DNA of 37,079 bases, from the NCBI GenBank assembly GCA_002395405.1, contig DGWX01000048.1, positions 1 to 37,079 on the forward strand, given 5' to 3'. The notes beneath the pieces were generated by a model, which saw nothing but the letters and a program-made list of their open reading frames with translations, searched no databases and was not told the DNA's origin. This DNA comes from Christensenella sp. UBA4247. GTDB lineage: Bacteria > Bacillota > Clostridia > Christensenellales > CAG-1252. Shown piece after piece: positions 16,948 through 25,033 of this stretch. Position 1 is the first letter of the stretch. Each line of letters begins with the position of its first letter. Made by a program: the position numbers and the translations under genes.

Positions 16948-17355
16948 TTATTTACTATTATGCCTTGCGCGCCTGAGCTTGTCAAACGCTTTTGTTAACG
17001 CAACTTGTCCGAGTTTGTATTCGGAGAGGGATTTTCTTTGTCTTTCTTTTTCCTTTTCAAGCGCTTCCGCTCGCTTTTTCCTCTCTACTTCCGCATCTTT
17101 TTCTTCGTATATCGCAAAGCAAAGAAGGGTCGCGACGCCGTCTTTCATCTCAAAAACGCCGCCGTCTCCGACCCAAGATACAGTCTCACCCTTTCGGGAA
17201 CAAGAGAGCTTACCTTTTTCGAGAACGATTATCGCGTTTTCGCGCCCCGCAAGGATCCCGATCTCGCCGTCCGGCGCGGGAAGAGTCAAGGATTCGATCT
17301 CCCCTTGAAAGAAACACCCTTGCGGCGTTAGGACGGTTAAGAGGAAAGGAGTCAT
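16948..17355 (-). CDS. atpC: F1F0 ATP synthase epsilon subunit
   Basis: Central-stalk subunit that couples the rotor to the c-ring and can inhibit ATP hydrolysis. The 135-aa protein has the N-terminal beta-sandwich (LLTVLTPQGCFFQGEIESLTLP, APDGEIGILAGRENAI) and a charged C-terminal helical hairpin (EERKKRAEALEKEKERQRKSL-type stretch). The ATG at 17355 overlaps the atpD stop (ATGA). An in-frame start at 17439 would add an arginine-rich tail inside atpD and is unlikely. Confidence 0.93.
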   Translation of the reverse strand: MTPFLLTVLTPQGCFFQGEIESLTLPAPDGEIGILAGRENAIIVLEKGKLSCSRKGETVSWVGDGGVFEMKDGVATLLCFAIYEEKDAEVERKKRAEALEKEKERQRKSLSEYKLGQVALTKAFDKLRRARHNSK

Positions 17356-18725
17356 CGCCGAATATCCTCCAAGCCGCCGATAAAGTAAAAAGCGCCTTCG
17401 GGAACGTCGTCCAATTCGCCGTCCAAGATCGCGTTGCACCCACGGATCGTTTCTTTCAAAGGAACGTACTTTCCGGGAAGCCCGGTATAGGGGGTCGCCA
17501 CGAAAAAGGGTTGCGAGAAAAACCGTTGCACTTTTCGCGCGCGATAGACGAGTTTTTTATCCTCGGGCGAAAGTTCGTTCATTCCGAGAATCGCGATAAT
17601 GTCCTGCAATTCGTTATACCGTTGCAAAGCGCTCGTTACCCTTTTCGCGGTACGATAATGCTCTTCTCCCACGATCTCTTTTTCCATGATCCTCGAATAA
17701 CTTTCGAGCGGATCCACGGCGGGATATATGTTTTGCTCCACGATCTTACGCGAAAGAACGGTGGTCGCGTCAAGGTGGGTAAACAAAGTGGCGGGAGCAG
17801 GATCGGTCAGATCGTCCGCGGGAACGTAAACGGCTTGGATCGAGGTGATCGAACCTTTGTCCGTACTTGCGATGCGTTCTTCGAGAGCGCCGAGTTCGGT
17901 CGCAAGCGTGGGTTGATAGCCGACTGCGGAAGGAAGCCTTCCGAGAAGCGCGGAAACTTCGCTTCCCGCTTGGATATAGCGGAATATATTATCGATAAAA
18001 AGCAAAACGTCCTTTCGATCCGTATCGCGAAAATGCTCTGCGATCGTAAGCCCCGTCAAGGCGGCTTTCATACGCGCGGCGGGGGTTTCGTTCATTTGTC
18101 CGAACACAAGCGCCGTTTTATCGAGAACGCCCGAAGTGATCATCTCTTCGATCATTTCGTATCCTTCGCGGCTTCGCTCTCCCACACCGGCAAAGATCGA
18201 GCGTCCGTTCGACTTTTTCGCCACGTTATTGATCAATTCGAGGATCAGCATCGTTTTTCCAACGCCCGCGCCGCCGAATAAACCTACTTTTCCGCCTTTT
18301 ACGTAAGGAGTCAGCAGGTCTATAACCTTAATGCCCGTTTCGAAAATCTCGGTATTCTGCGAAAGCTCGGTAAAAGCGGGCGGATCCTTATAGATCCCTT
18401 CGCGAAGGGGGGAAACCTCACCTTTGCCGTCGATCGGGTCTCCGTAAGCGTTCAAAACTCTTCCGAGAACGCCCTCTCCCACGGGAACGGTTACCATTTC
18501 TCCCGTGGCGACCGCGATCATGCCGCGCCTAAGACCCTCAGTTGGGTTAAAAGAAAGGCAGCGAACGACGTTTCTCGAAAGATGGCTGACTACTTCAAGG
18601 GAGACCGTTACTTCCCCTTCCGTTACGCGCAAAAGTTCGTTCAGCGAAGGGATATGCCCTTCGAACGAAACGTCCACGACGACGCCGATGATCTTAATTA
18701 TTTTTCCAGAATACTCTTTTTTCAT
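17352..18725 (-). CDS. atpD: F1 ATP synthase beta subunit (catalytic)
   Basis: Catalytic subunit of F1. The 457-aa protein has Walker A GGAGVGKTMLILELINN, the catalytic Glu in GVGERSREGYEM, Walker B VLLFIDNIFRYIQAGSEVSALLGRLPSAVGYQPTL (seen in parts) and the DELSEED-type segment as NELSPEDKKLV. Length is normal. The ATG at 18725 overlaps the atpG stop by 4 bp. Confidence 0.98.
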   Translation of the reverse strand: MKKEYSGKIIKIIGVVVDVSFEGHIPSLNELLRVTEGEVTVSLEVVSHLSRNVVRCLSFNPTEGLRRGMIAVATGEMVTVPVGEGVLGRVLNAYGDPIDGKGEVSPLREGIYKDPPAFTELSQNTEIFETGIKVIDLLTPYVKGGKVGLFGGAGVGKTMLILELINNVAKKSNGRSIFAGVGERSREGYEMIEEMITSGVLDKTALVFGQMNETPAARMKAALTGLTIAEHFRDTDRKDVLLFIDNIFRYIQAGSEVSALLGRLPSAVGYQPTLATELGALEERIASTDKGSITSIQAVYVPADDLTDPAPATLFTHLDATTVLSRKIVEQNIYPAVDPLESYSRIMEKEIVGEEHYRTAKRVTSALQRYNELQDIIAILGMNELSPEDKKLVYRARKVQRFFSQPFFVATPYTGLPGKYVPLKETIRGCNAILDGELDDVPEGAFYFIGGLEDIRR

Positions 18726-19540
18726 AATTCCGTTTCCGAAGTGCTCGTGCTTTGCAAGGCGCGCGTTATGCCTTCCTGACGCAAGCGATTGTATTTTGCC
18801 GTTAAACTTTCTATCATCTTTTTCCCATTCTCCGTTGCTTGCGACATCGCTTTGATGCGCGCGATGTTTTCGGCGAGAGAAGAAGATAAAATCGCGTAAT
18901 AAATGAAAGCGGAAAGATAATTTACGACCGCGCTCCGCAATAGGTCGTCGGTATTCGGGATCGACTCCGCTCTTTTCCCTTCCCTTTCCGAATAAGGAAG
19001 CAGGCGTTTGACCCGAATCTCGGACGGATTTTTTTCGCCTTCGGTATAAACTGCGTAAATCTCGTCCAACATATCGTTTTCGAAAAGATACAGAACGTCC
19101 GACGCGATCGAGAAAGCCGTTTCGGGAGAAGGGCTTTCCGCGGAATTCAAAAACTCAACGTCCACCGATATACCCTCTTTCCGAAAGAGTTCGCGCGTTA
19201 CGCTTCCAACCGTAAATACGTAGCTTTCCTCTTTTCTTTTGATTTCATCGAGCGCAGCCTCGAAAACCTTTTGGTTGTAATCTCCGCAAAGTCCTTTATC
19301 GCCTGCAATGACGAGGAATCCCGCTCGTTTCCCCTTTTTTCCGAGATAGATCGATTCTTCGGAAGCAGACGCAACGACGTCGTTTAGCAGCGAGATCGAG
19401 GCGCGATTATAAGCGTACGCAGGCGGGATCGACGCGCGCGCCCTCGTCATTTTAGCGACGCTGATCAAATGCATCGCTTTCGTAATCTTTACCGTTTCAC
19501 GAACGGATAAGATCCGCCTTTTGATCTCGCGATTGGTCAC
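18722..19540 (-). CDS. atpG: F1 ATP synthase gamma subunit
   Basis: Central rotor shaft. The 272-aa product shows the conserved N-terminal helix (REIKRRILSVRETVKITKAMHLISVAKM), the GDKGLCGDYN loop and the C-terminal helix (RIKAMSQATENGKKMIESL, YNRLRQEGITRAL). It is slightly shorter than the usual 285 residues. The start overlaps the atpA stop by 4 bp (ATGA). Confidence 0.96.
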   Translation of the reverse strand: MTNREIKRRILSVRETVKITKAMHLISVAKMTRARASIPPAYAYNRASISLLNDVVASASEESIYLGKKGKRAGFLVIAGDKGLCGDYNQKVFEAALDEIKRKEESYVFTVGSVTRELFRKEGISVDVEFLNSAESPSPETAFSIASDVLYLFENDMLDEIYAVYTEGEKNPSEIRVKRLLPYSEREGKRAESIPNTDDLLRSAVVNYLSAFIYYAILSSSLAENIARIKAMSQATENGKKMIESLTAKYNRLRQEGITRALQSTSTSETEL

Positions 19541-21252
19541 TTTTCATCTCCGATCGACGCGATCAAGCGATCGAGCGCTTCCACCGACGCGTCGGATAAT
19601 TCGCCCGTTTTTTCGATCTCTTCAAGGATCTCTTTATGCTCGGACTTGATCGATTGCATCAATTCGTCGAGGAGAGGGCGCACTTTCGCGGGCGAAACAC
19701 TCTCCGCCGCGCCGTTTGAGATCAAATAGATCTCGACGATTTCTTCCGCCATCGAATACGGTGCAAACTGCGGCTGGATCAACATATTCGTCAATTTGGC
19801 TCCTTTGTCGAGAACGGAGCGGGTATCTTCGTCCACGTCCGCGCCGAATTGGGTAAAGACCGCCATTTCCCGATAGCGAGCGAGGTCGAGCTTCAATCCC
19901 TTCGAGACCTTACGCATCGCACTGCATTGCGCGCTTCCGCCGACGCGTGAAACCGAAAGACCCACGTTTACCGCGGGGCGAACGCCCGCATGGAACAGTT
20001 CGGCTTCAAGAAAAATCTGCCCGTCCGTGATCGAGATCACATTTGTGGGAATATAGGAAGAAATATCCGATCCCAAGGTTTCGATGATCGGAAGCGCCGT
20101 CAGGCTTCCGCCCCCGAGAGAAGGAGAAAGAGCGGCGGAACGCTCCAACAACCGAGAATGAATGTAAAACACGTCGCCGGGATAGGCTTCACGGCCGGCG
20201 GGTCGCTTCAAAAGAAGAGAAATCGCGCGATAAGCAACGGCGTGTTTGGAAAGATCGTCATACACGATTAGGACGTCTTTTCCCTTATAACTGAATTCTT
20301 CCGCCATAGCGGTCGCGGCGTAAGGAGCGATATACTGCAAAGGAGCGCTGTCCGAGGCGGTCGAGCTGACTACGATCGTATAATCCATCGCCCCGAATTC
20401 TTTCAGGCGTTTTACGACGTCGGAAACGGTCGTGGATTTTTGTCCGATCGCAACGTACACGCAATACACACCCTTCCCTTTTTGGTTTAAGATCGCGTCT
20501 AAGCAAAGAGCGGTTTTACCCGTCTGACGATCTCCGATCACCAGCTCGCGCTGCCCCTTTCCGATCGGCACGATGGAATCGATGGTTTTAATACCCGTAT
20601 AAAGCGGACGATCGACCTTTGCTCGATCAAAGATACCGGGCGCGGGATTCTCCGCGCGGCGATAACCGTCCGCTTTGATCGGACCTTTTCCGTCCAGAGG
20701 AGCCCCGAGAGGATCCACGACTCTGCCGAGAAATTCTTCTCCGACGGGAATGGTCACGATTCGATCGGTCGTTTCCGCAAGATCGCCCGCGCGAACGTTA
20801 TTATCGCCCGTAAGCAGGATCGCGCCTACGCCGCTTTCCGTCAGGTTCATAACCATCGCGAAATATGCGTCGGAAATCAAGAGGAGCTCGCCGATCTTCG
20901 CGTCTTCGAGTCCGTCCACGAAAAGAACGCCGTCCGTTATCGAGCGAACGACGCCCGCTTTGACTTTTCTCGATTTAACGTCAAATCTCTTACATTCTTC
21001 TTTTAGATCGCGCAAAATATGATCGAGCGGCTTTTCCGAAAGAAAGGAGTTCGTTTGCTTTTTCGCTTCTCGCAATTTTCCTTTAACGGAAGCGTCCAAG
21101 ACTTTTTCTCCGTCCGAAATAACGATACCGCCGATCAGGCCTTCATCCACCAAAAAGAGAACGTCATTTACTTTGACGCCGAGCTTTTCTGCGATTTTCT
21201 TTTTCCTTTCGGCGGAAAGTTCTTTTGCGCTCGTTACGACGAATTCAGTCAT
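19537..21252 (-). CDS. atpA: ATP synthase alpha subunit with delta C-terminal domain fused at its N-terminus
   Basis: Residues ~96-571 are a normal F1 alpha subunit: VVRSITDGVLFVDGLED, Walker A GDRQTGKTAL, VYVAIGQKSTTV, RPAGREAYPGDVFYIHSRLLERSA and VGLSVSRVGGSAQ. Residues 1-66 instead match the C-terminal domain of the delta subunit (OSCP): VVTSAKELS, KIAEKLGVKV, VDEGLIGGIVISDGEKVLDASVKGKL. Family delta proteins end with the same order (TSA-LS, LIGG, G-x-V-I-D-x-S-V-x-G-K/R-L). A linker helix (PLDHILRDLKEECKRF) joins them and may be the normal alpha N-terminal helix. No separate atpH exists: atpF overlaps this gene by 8 bp. The delta N-terminal six-helix domain is missing at this locus. There is no stop or frameshift at the junction. 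Confidence 0.93.
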   Translation of the reverse strand: MTEFVVTSAKELSAERKKKIAEKLGVKVNDVLFLVDEGLIGGIVISDGEKVLDASVKGKLREAKKQTNSFLSEKPLDHILRDLKEECKRFDVKSRKVKAGVVRSITDGVLFVDGLEDAKIGELLLISDAYFAMVMNLTESGVGAILLTGDNNVRAGDLAETTDRIVTIPVGEEFLGRVVDPLGAPLDGKGPIKADGYRRAENPAPGIFDRAKVDRPLYTGIKTIDSIVPIGKGQRELVIGDRQTGKTALCLDAILNQKGKGVYCVYVAIGQKSTTVSDVVKRLKEFGAMDYTIVVSSTASDSAPLQYIAPYAATAMAEEFSYKGKDVLIVYDDLSKHAVAYRAISLLLKRPAGREAYPGDVFYIHSRLLERSAALSPSLGGGSLTALPIIETLGSDISSYIPTNVISITDGQIFLEAELFHAGVRPAVNVGLSVSRVGGSAQCSAMRKVSKGLKLDLARYREMAVFTQFGADVDEDTRSVLDKGAKLTNMLIQPQFAPYSMAEEIVEIYLISNGAAESVSPAKVRPLLDELMQSIKSEHKEILEEIEKTGELSDASVEALDRLIASIGDEK

Positions 21253-21745
21253 TTTTCCAATCCTTGATCGCAGAATCGATCATTTCGTCGTCCAAATCGT
21301 CGATCTTTTTTTCGATGATATTCTCGGCAATGGAAAGCGCCATGTCCCCAATGTCCTTTTTCGCGTTTTCCAGTGCTTTATTCGCTTGCGCGGTCGCCTC
21401 CGATTCCGCGTCCTTTATGATCTCGGCGGCGCGAAGAGACGCTTCGTTTACGATCTCATCGTACCTTGCGGCGGCTTCTTTTTCCGCTTTTTGCTTTTTC
21501 AGCGCGATCTCGCTATCCGCCTCTTTGAATTTTTGCTCGGCTTTTTCCTGCGCTTCCTTTGCCGCGGTCAGGTTTCTTTCCGTTTCTTCTTTTTCTTCTC
21601 TGATTTTATCCTGTCTTGCCCGAATGGATTTCATAACGGGTTTATACAAAATCAACCAAAGGCAAGTAAAAAGGATCGCAAAGTTCAAAAGATGAAGCAA
21701 AAGCTTAACGGGGCTAAGCCCGAGAATTGCGTCGGCTATCAACAT
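21245..21745 (-). CDS. atpF: F0 ATP synthase b subunit (peripheral stalk)
   Basis: Membrane-anchored stator stalk. The 166-aa protein has one N-terminal membrane helix (about residues 10-35, LLHLLNFAILFTCLWLILYK) followed by a long charged coiled coil rich in Lys, Glu and Ala (RARQDKIREEKEETER onward). The end, SIAENIIEKKIDD, is typical of b. Its partner at the top of F1 would normally be delta; here that contact must go to the delta-like domain fused to alpha. It overlaps atpA by 8 bp. Confidence 0.95.
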   Translation of the reverse strand: MLIADAILGLSPVKLLLHLLNFAILFTCLWLILYKPVMKSIRARQDKIREEKEETERNLTAAKEAQEKAEQKFKEADSEIALKKQKAEKEAAARYDEIVNEASLRAAEIIKDAESEATAQANKALENAKKDIGDMALSIAENIIEKKIDDLDDEMIDSAIKDWKND

Positions 21746-21757
21746 TTCCCTTTCCTC

Positions 21758-22021
21758 TTACAAAACCTTAATAACGAGCATAATCGCGATAAACAGGCCG
21801 TAAATCGCGGTGGTTTCGGCAAAAGCCAAGCCGAGAAGAAGAGTGGTTCGGATCTTGCCTTCCGCTTCGGGTTGGCGAGCGATCGCGTCCACGGCTTTGC
21901 CCGTCGCGATCCCCATTCCGATGCCCGCTCCGATACCCACGAAAACTGCGATCGCAGCGGCGATCGCAAAAATACCCGTGTCCGATATTGCCGAAATAAT
22001 GGTTTGAACTGCATTTATCAT
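21758..22021 (-). CDS. atpE: F0 ATP synthase c subunit (rotor ring)
   Basis: Ion-carrying rotor subunit of 87 aa with two membrane helices and the polar loop ARQPEA. The ion-binding glutamate is Glu69 in AETTAIYG. Glu-Thr-Thr-x-Ile-Tyr resembles Na+-binding c subunits such as that of Ilyobacter (EST-x-IY), but the N-helix position that is Gln32 there is Met36 here (GIGMGIATGKAVD). Ion specificity is therefore uncertain. The ATG at 22021 has GGAG six bases upstream; a TTG at 22036 would add five residues and is less likely. Confidence 0.95.
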   Translation of the reverse strand: MINAVQTIISAISDTGIFAIAAAIAVFVGIGAGIGMGIATGKAVDAIARQPEAEGKIRTTLLLGLAFAETTAIYGLFIAIMLVIKVL

Positions 22022-22032
22022 ATTAAGCTCCT

Positions 22033-22752
22033 TCAAGCGACTTTTTCGCCGCTTTCGGTTTTATTTTTATGATTCTGTTTTCGGGCGGAAGGAACCGCCG
22101 CTTCTCCCACGAACAAGGAAGATAATATCGCAAAGACGTACGCTTGGATCAACGCGTGGAAACAAGTAAACAAAACGCCCACGATCACGGGAAGCCCAAA
22201 CGAAAGAAAAATGTAATTATATACGAGTTCGGTAATCAATAGTCCGCTCGAAATGCTTCCGAAAAGACGGAACGACATAGAGATCGGAACGGTAACGTCC
22301 TTCAAAGCCCCGAGAGCCCCTTTCGCGCCGTTTGCCTTGATCGCGAAGAAAAAGATCAAGAGATACGTAAAGAGCGCAAGCGCGACGCAGGCGTTTAGAT
22401 CTCCCATAACAGGGCGAAGCCCGATGAGTTCGACCATCGTTCCGAGAAAAATATACGCCGCCGCGGAAAAAACGTAAGCTCCCATAAAAGCGCGCGTGCC
22501 GGAGTTTTCGGCGTTCATCGAGTCAAACATCGAAACGATCGATTCCAAAAAACTTTGGAATCGGCCGGGAACTTCCTTAAAACGAGGTATTGCGAAAACG
22601 CGAACGAGAATGGCGAAAAGAATCAATACGCCGCTGACGATCAAAGACGTATAAAAGCTCGGATTCACTCCGAGTCCGAAAAAATGGACGTTTTCCGGTA
22701 AAAGCGCTTCTCTCATTTTTTCGCCGAGAGAAGCCGAAATCAAATAAAGCAT
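22033..22752 (-). CDS. atpB: F0 ATP synthase a subunit
   Basis: Stator channel subunit of 239 aa with about five membrane helices. The essential arginine is Arg162 in PISMSFRLFGSISSG, and the last helix carries FHALIQAYVFAILSSLFVGEA with the conserved Gln. The usual RLFGNxxAG stretch is altered to RLFGSISSG. The ATG at 22752 has a GAGGTGG site. It precedes atpE by 11 bp. No atpI gene is present; the small PH-like membrane gene takes that place. Confidence 0.95.
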   Translation of the reverse strand: MLYLISASLGEKMREALLPENVHFFGLGVNPSFYTSLIVSGVLILFAILVRVFAIPRFKEVPGRFQSFLESIVSMFDSMNAENSGTRAFMGAYVFSAAAYIFLGTMVELIGLRPVMGDLNACVALALFTYLLIFFFAIKANGAKGALGALKDVTVPISMSFRLFGSISSGLLITELVYNYIFLSFGLPVIVGVLFTCFHALIQAYVFAILSSLFVGEAAVPSARKQNHKNKTESGEKVA

Positions 22753-22800
22753 CGTTCCACCTCGCTTACGCTATCGTTTCAAAAGTATATCCCGGGAAGA

Positions 22801-23274
22801 TTACTCCTCGAATTTCTTCGGATTGCTTTCGATCACTATATCGCGCTTAAAATCTCGCAAAGCCGAAACGAACGCGTCTCTTTGCTTTTTGGGCACGCAA
22901 ACGATCAAAAAAGAAACGGTTTGCTCTCCCCTTTCCGTACCGTAATAGTAGAGCGCGGAAACGCCGCTCTCCTCGTCCGTTACCAATTTGATCAAATTCT
23001 CCTTCCGAACGCGTTTTTTGAAAAACAGGCGCGAAACGGAAATCTCATTCTCCGAAAAGGTGTAATTCGAAAAACAAACGAGAAAGAGGATCGTAAGGAA
23101 GCAAAGCGAAAACAGCGCTATGGTCAAAGCGTCCGTTACGGGATAGACCGAAATAAATCCGCCCGCATTTCCGAGTCTCAATGCGGCAAACACGACGGAT
23201 AATACGCTGACCGCAAGAAGCAGCGCATAGACCACGTAAGCCGATATCGGAAATGCATAACGAAATTTTTTCAT
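22801..23274 (-). CDS. Small two-helix membrane protein with PH-like domain, unknown function
   Basis: 157-aa protein with two N-terminal membrane helices (AYVVYALLLAVSVLSVVFAAL and ALTIALFSLCFLTILFLVCFS). A soluble domain of about 80 residues follows, beginning NYTFSENEISVSRLFFKKRVRKENLIKLV. That pattern resembles bacterial PH-like domains found after paired helices. I do not recognise a specific family. It is the first gene of the atp operon, 48 bp before atpB, where atpI often sits, but it is not AtpI-like. The promoter's -10 ends 6 bp before the ATG at 23274 and no ribosome site is visible, so the mRNA may be leaderless for this gene. Confidence 0.7.
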   Translation of the reverse strand: MKKFRYAFPISAYVVYALLLAVSVLSVVFAALRLGNAGGFISVYPVTDALTIALFSLCFLTILFLVCFSNYTFSENEISVSRLFFKKRVRKENLIKLVTDEESGVSALYYYGTERGEQTVSFLIVCVPKKQRDAFVSALRDFKRDIVIESNPKKFEE

Positions 23275-23280
23275 ATATAA

Positions 23281-23309
23281 AGTATATCACCTTTTTCTTT
23301 TTTTGTTAA
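23281..23309 (-). promoter_or_regulatory. Extended -10 promoter of the atp operon
   Basis: The minus strand has -35 TTAACA (23304-23309), a 17-bp A-rich spacer ending TGA, and -10 TATACT (23281-23286), an extended -10. The predicted start falls at or next to the ATG at 23274. Confidence 0.75.
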
Positions 23310-23403
23310 ACGATTTTCACTTCTCCGGCGCGCGCTTCGCCGCTCTGACTCCTTCGATTATCGACGAACGAATTCGAAAACGATCGAAGATTTTTCGATC
23401 GGT

Positions 23404-23430
23404 AAAAAAAAAGCGGCGGAAAACCGCCGC
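23404..23430 (-). terminator. Strong Rho-independent terminator of the oad operon
   Basis: A 7-bp G+C-only stem (GCGGCGG at 23413-23419, CCGCCGC at 23424-23430) with a 4-nt loop is followed on the minus strand by nine T. It lies about 23 bp after the oadB stop and separates oad from the atp promoter. The other strand also has six T after the stem, so it could act in both directions. Confidence 0.95.
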
Positions 23431-23453
23431 ATTTTTTACAAACAACCGTTTTA

Positions 23454-24641
23454 TCAGAAGATCGCGAGAAGGAATCCGGCCGCAACGGCGGAACCGATAA
23501 CACCCGCGACGTTCGGCCCCATAGCGTGCATCAAAAGATAGTTGTCGGGGTTCCATTTCTTGCCTTCGTTATGCGCTACGCGCGCCGCCATAGGCACGGC
23601 GGAAACGCCGGCTGCGCCGATCAAAGGATTGATCTTGCCTTTGGTAATCCAGCACATCAATTTGCCCATCAATACGCCGCCCGCCGTAGAGAAGCAGAAA
23701 GCAACGAGTCCCAGCACGACGATGAGCAGAGTATCGACGGTAAGGAAGCTGTCGAACTGAGCCGTCGCGCCGACGGAGATCCCGAGGAAAAGCGTTACGA
23801 TGTTCATAAGCGCATTTTGCGCGGTATCCGACAAACGATCGGTTACGCCGCATTCTTTTAAGAGGTTACCGAACATCAAGCAGCCGAGAAGCGGCGCCAC
23901 GCTCGGAAGCAGAACGCAGGTAATGATCGTAACGACGATCGGGAAAATGATTTTTTCCTTTTTGGAAACGGTACGGAGCTGTTCCATCTTGATCATACGC
24001 TCTTTCTTCGTCGTCAAAAGGCGCATGATCGGCGGTTGGATCAAGGGGATCAACGCCATATAAGAGTATGCGGCGATCGCGATCGCACCGAGTTTTTCGG
24101 GCGCAAGCGTCTTGGTAACGAAGATCGCGGTCGGGCCGTCAGCACCGCCGATAATCGCAACGGAAGCCGCTACTTCTCCGGTAAAACCGAAGGTGATCGC
24201 AAGGATCAACGCCATATAAATACCGAGCTGAGCCGCCGCGCCGAGAATCAAGGATTTCGGATTCGCAAGCATCGGACCGAAATCCGTCATCGCGCCTACT
24301 CCGATAAAGATGATACAAGGATAAATACCCGTCTTTACGCCGATATACAGAATGTCCAGCAAACCGCCGTGGTTTAACACTTCGCCGTAATTGATCGATC
24401 CGTTAAACCAATACTCCGAATGGAACAAAGCGTTCGCTTCGGTATTCAATCCGGGAAGATTCGTTAAAAGCATTCCGAACGCGATACCGACGAGAAGAAG
24501 CGGTTCGAATTTTTTCGCAATTCCGAGGAACAGAAGCAAAGCGGCAACGAGGATCATAACGATCTGCTGCCAATGGATCATAGAATATCCCGATCCGTTC
24601 CACAGATTTTTCAGAATTTCACCTATATTAACAGCACTCAT
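23454..24641 (-). CDS. oadB: Na+-translocating decarboxylase beta subunit (OadB family)
   Basis: Membrane subunit that decarboxylates carboxybiotin and pumps Na+ outward. The 395-aa protein has about nine or more membrane helices and the diagnostic motifs IIGGADGPTAIFV (ion-site Asp), GAAGVSAVPMAARV near the C-terminus and NYLLMHAMGPNVAGVIGSA at the end. The start is the ATG at 24641 with GAGGGG upstream; an in-frame start at 24704 would add an arginine-rich stretch overlapping the biotin-carrier gene. It is the last gene of the operon, followed by a strong terminator. Confidence 0.95.
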   Translation of the reverse strand: MSAVNIGEILKNLWNGSGYSMIHWQQIVMILVAALLLFLGIAKKFEPLLLVGIAFGMLLTNLPGLNTEANALFHSEYWFNGSINYGEVLNHGGLLDILYIGVKTGIYPCIIFIGVGAMTDFGPMLANPKSLILGAAAQLGIYMALILAITFGFTGEVAASVAIIGGADGPTAIFVTKTLAPEKLGAIAIAAYSYMALIPLIQPPIMRLLTTKKERMIKMEQLRTVSKKEKIIFPIVVTIITCVLLPSVAPLLGCLMFGNLLKECGVTDRLSDTAQNALMNIVTLFLGISVGATAQFDSFLTVDTLLIVVLGLVAFCFSTAGGVLMGKLMCWITKGKINPLIGAAGVSAVPMAARVAHNEGKKWNPDNYLLMHAMGPNVAGVIGSAVAAGFLLAIF

Positions 24642-24648
24642 ATACCCC

Positions 24649-25032
24649 TCACGCAATCTCAAAGAGCGGCGTTCCGATCTGCACCTGCGTTCCCTTCGGC
24701 GCAAGCACAGCTACGAGCGTTCCATCCTTCGTGGCGGTAATCTCGTTTTCCATCTTCATCGCTTCCACGAGCATAACGACTTCCCCTGCTTTGACCTTAT
24801 CGCCTACGCTCTTTTTGACGGCGACCACAACGCCGGGAAGAGGCGAAGGAGTTGCGTTTCCGCTCGCAGCGGGAGTCGGAGCTGCTTGAGGCGCGGGAGA
24901 AGCGGCGACGGGGGCGGCGGGAGAAGCGGCCGCGGGGGCGGCAATCGCGTCATACTCGGCAAGAAGCTCGGCATTCCCCTTTTCCACTTCGACTTCGTAT
25001 ATTTTACCGTTCAATTTAACTTTATATTTCAT
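24649..25032 (-). CDS. Biotin carboxyl carrier subunit of the decarboxylase
   Basis: Carries CO2 on biotin between the carboxyltransferase and the membrane pump. The 127-aa protein has a short N-terminal domain (MKYKVKLNGKIYEVEVEKG), an Ala/Pro-rich flexible linker (about residues 30-65) and a C-terminal biotinyl domain with VEAMKMENEI, biotinylated at Lys93. In many bacteria this domain is the C-terminus of OadA; here it is a separate gene, 1 bp after oadG and 7 bp before oadB. Confidence 0.95.
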   Translation of the reverse strand: MKYKVKLNGKIYEVEVEKGNAELLAEYDAIAAPAAASPAAPVAASPAPQAAPTPAASGNATPSPLPGVVVAVKKSVGDKVKAGEVVMLVEAMKMENEITATKDGTLVAVLAPKGTQVQIGTPLFEIA

Positions 25033-25033
25033 T

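Noticed and set aside
16992..18281. Long plus-strand open frame (429 codons) opposite atpC-atpD
   Set aside because: It lies antisense to two well-conserved genes, is arginine/phenylalanine-rich and has no recognisable domain or ribosome site.
19537..21745. A hidden atpH between atpF and atpA
   Set aside because: The genes overlap by 8 bp and no frame in this interval encodes the delta N-terminal domain; only the C-terminal domain exists, fused to alpha.
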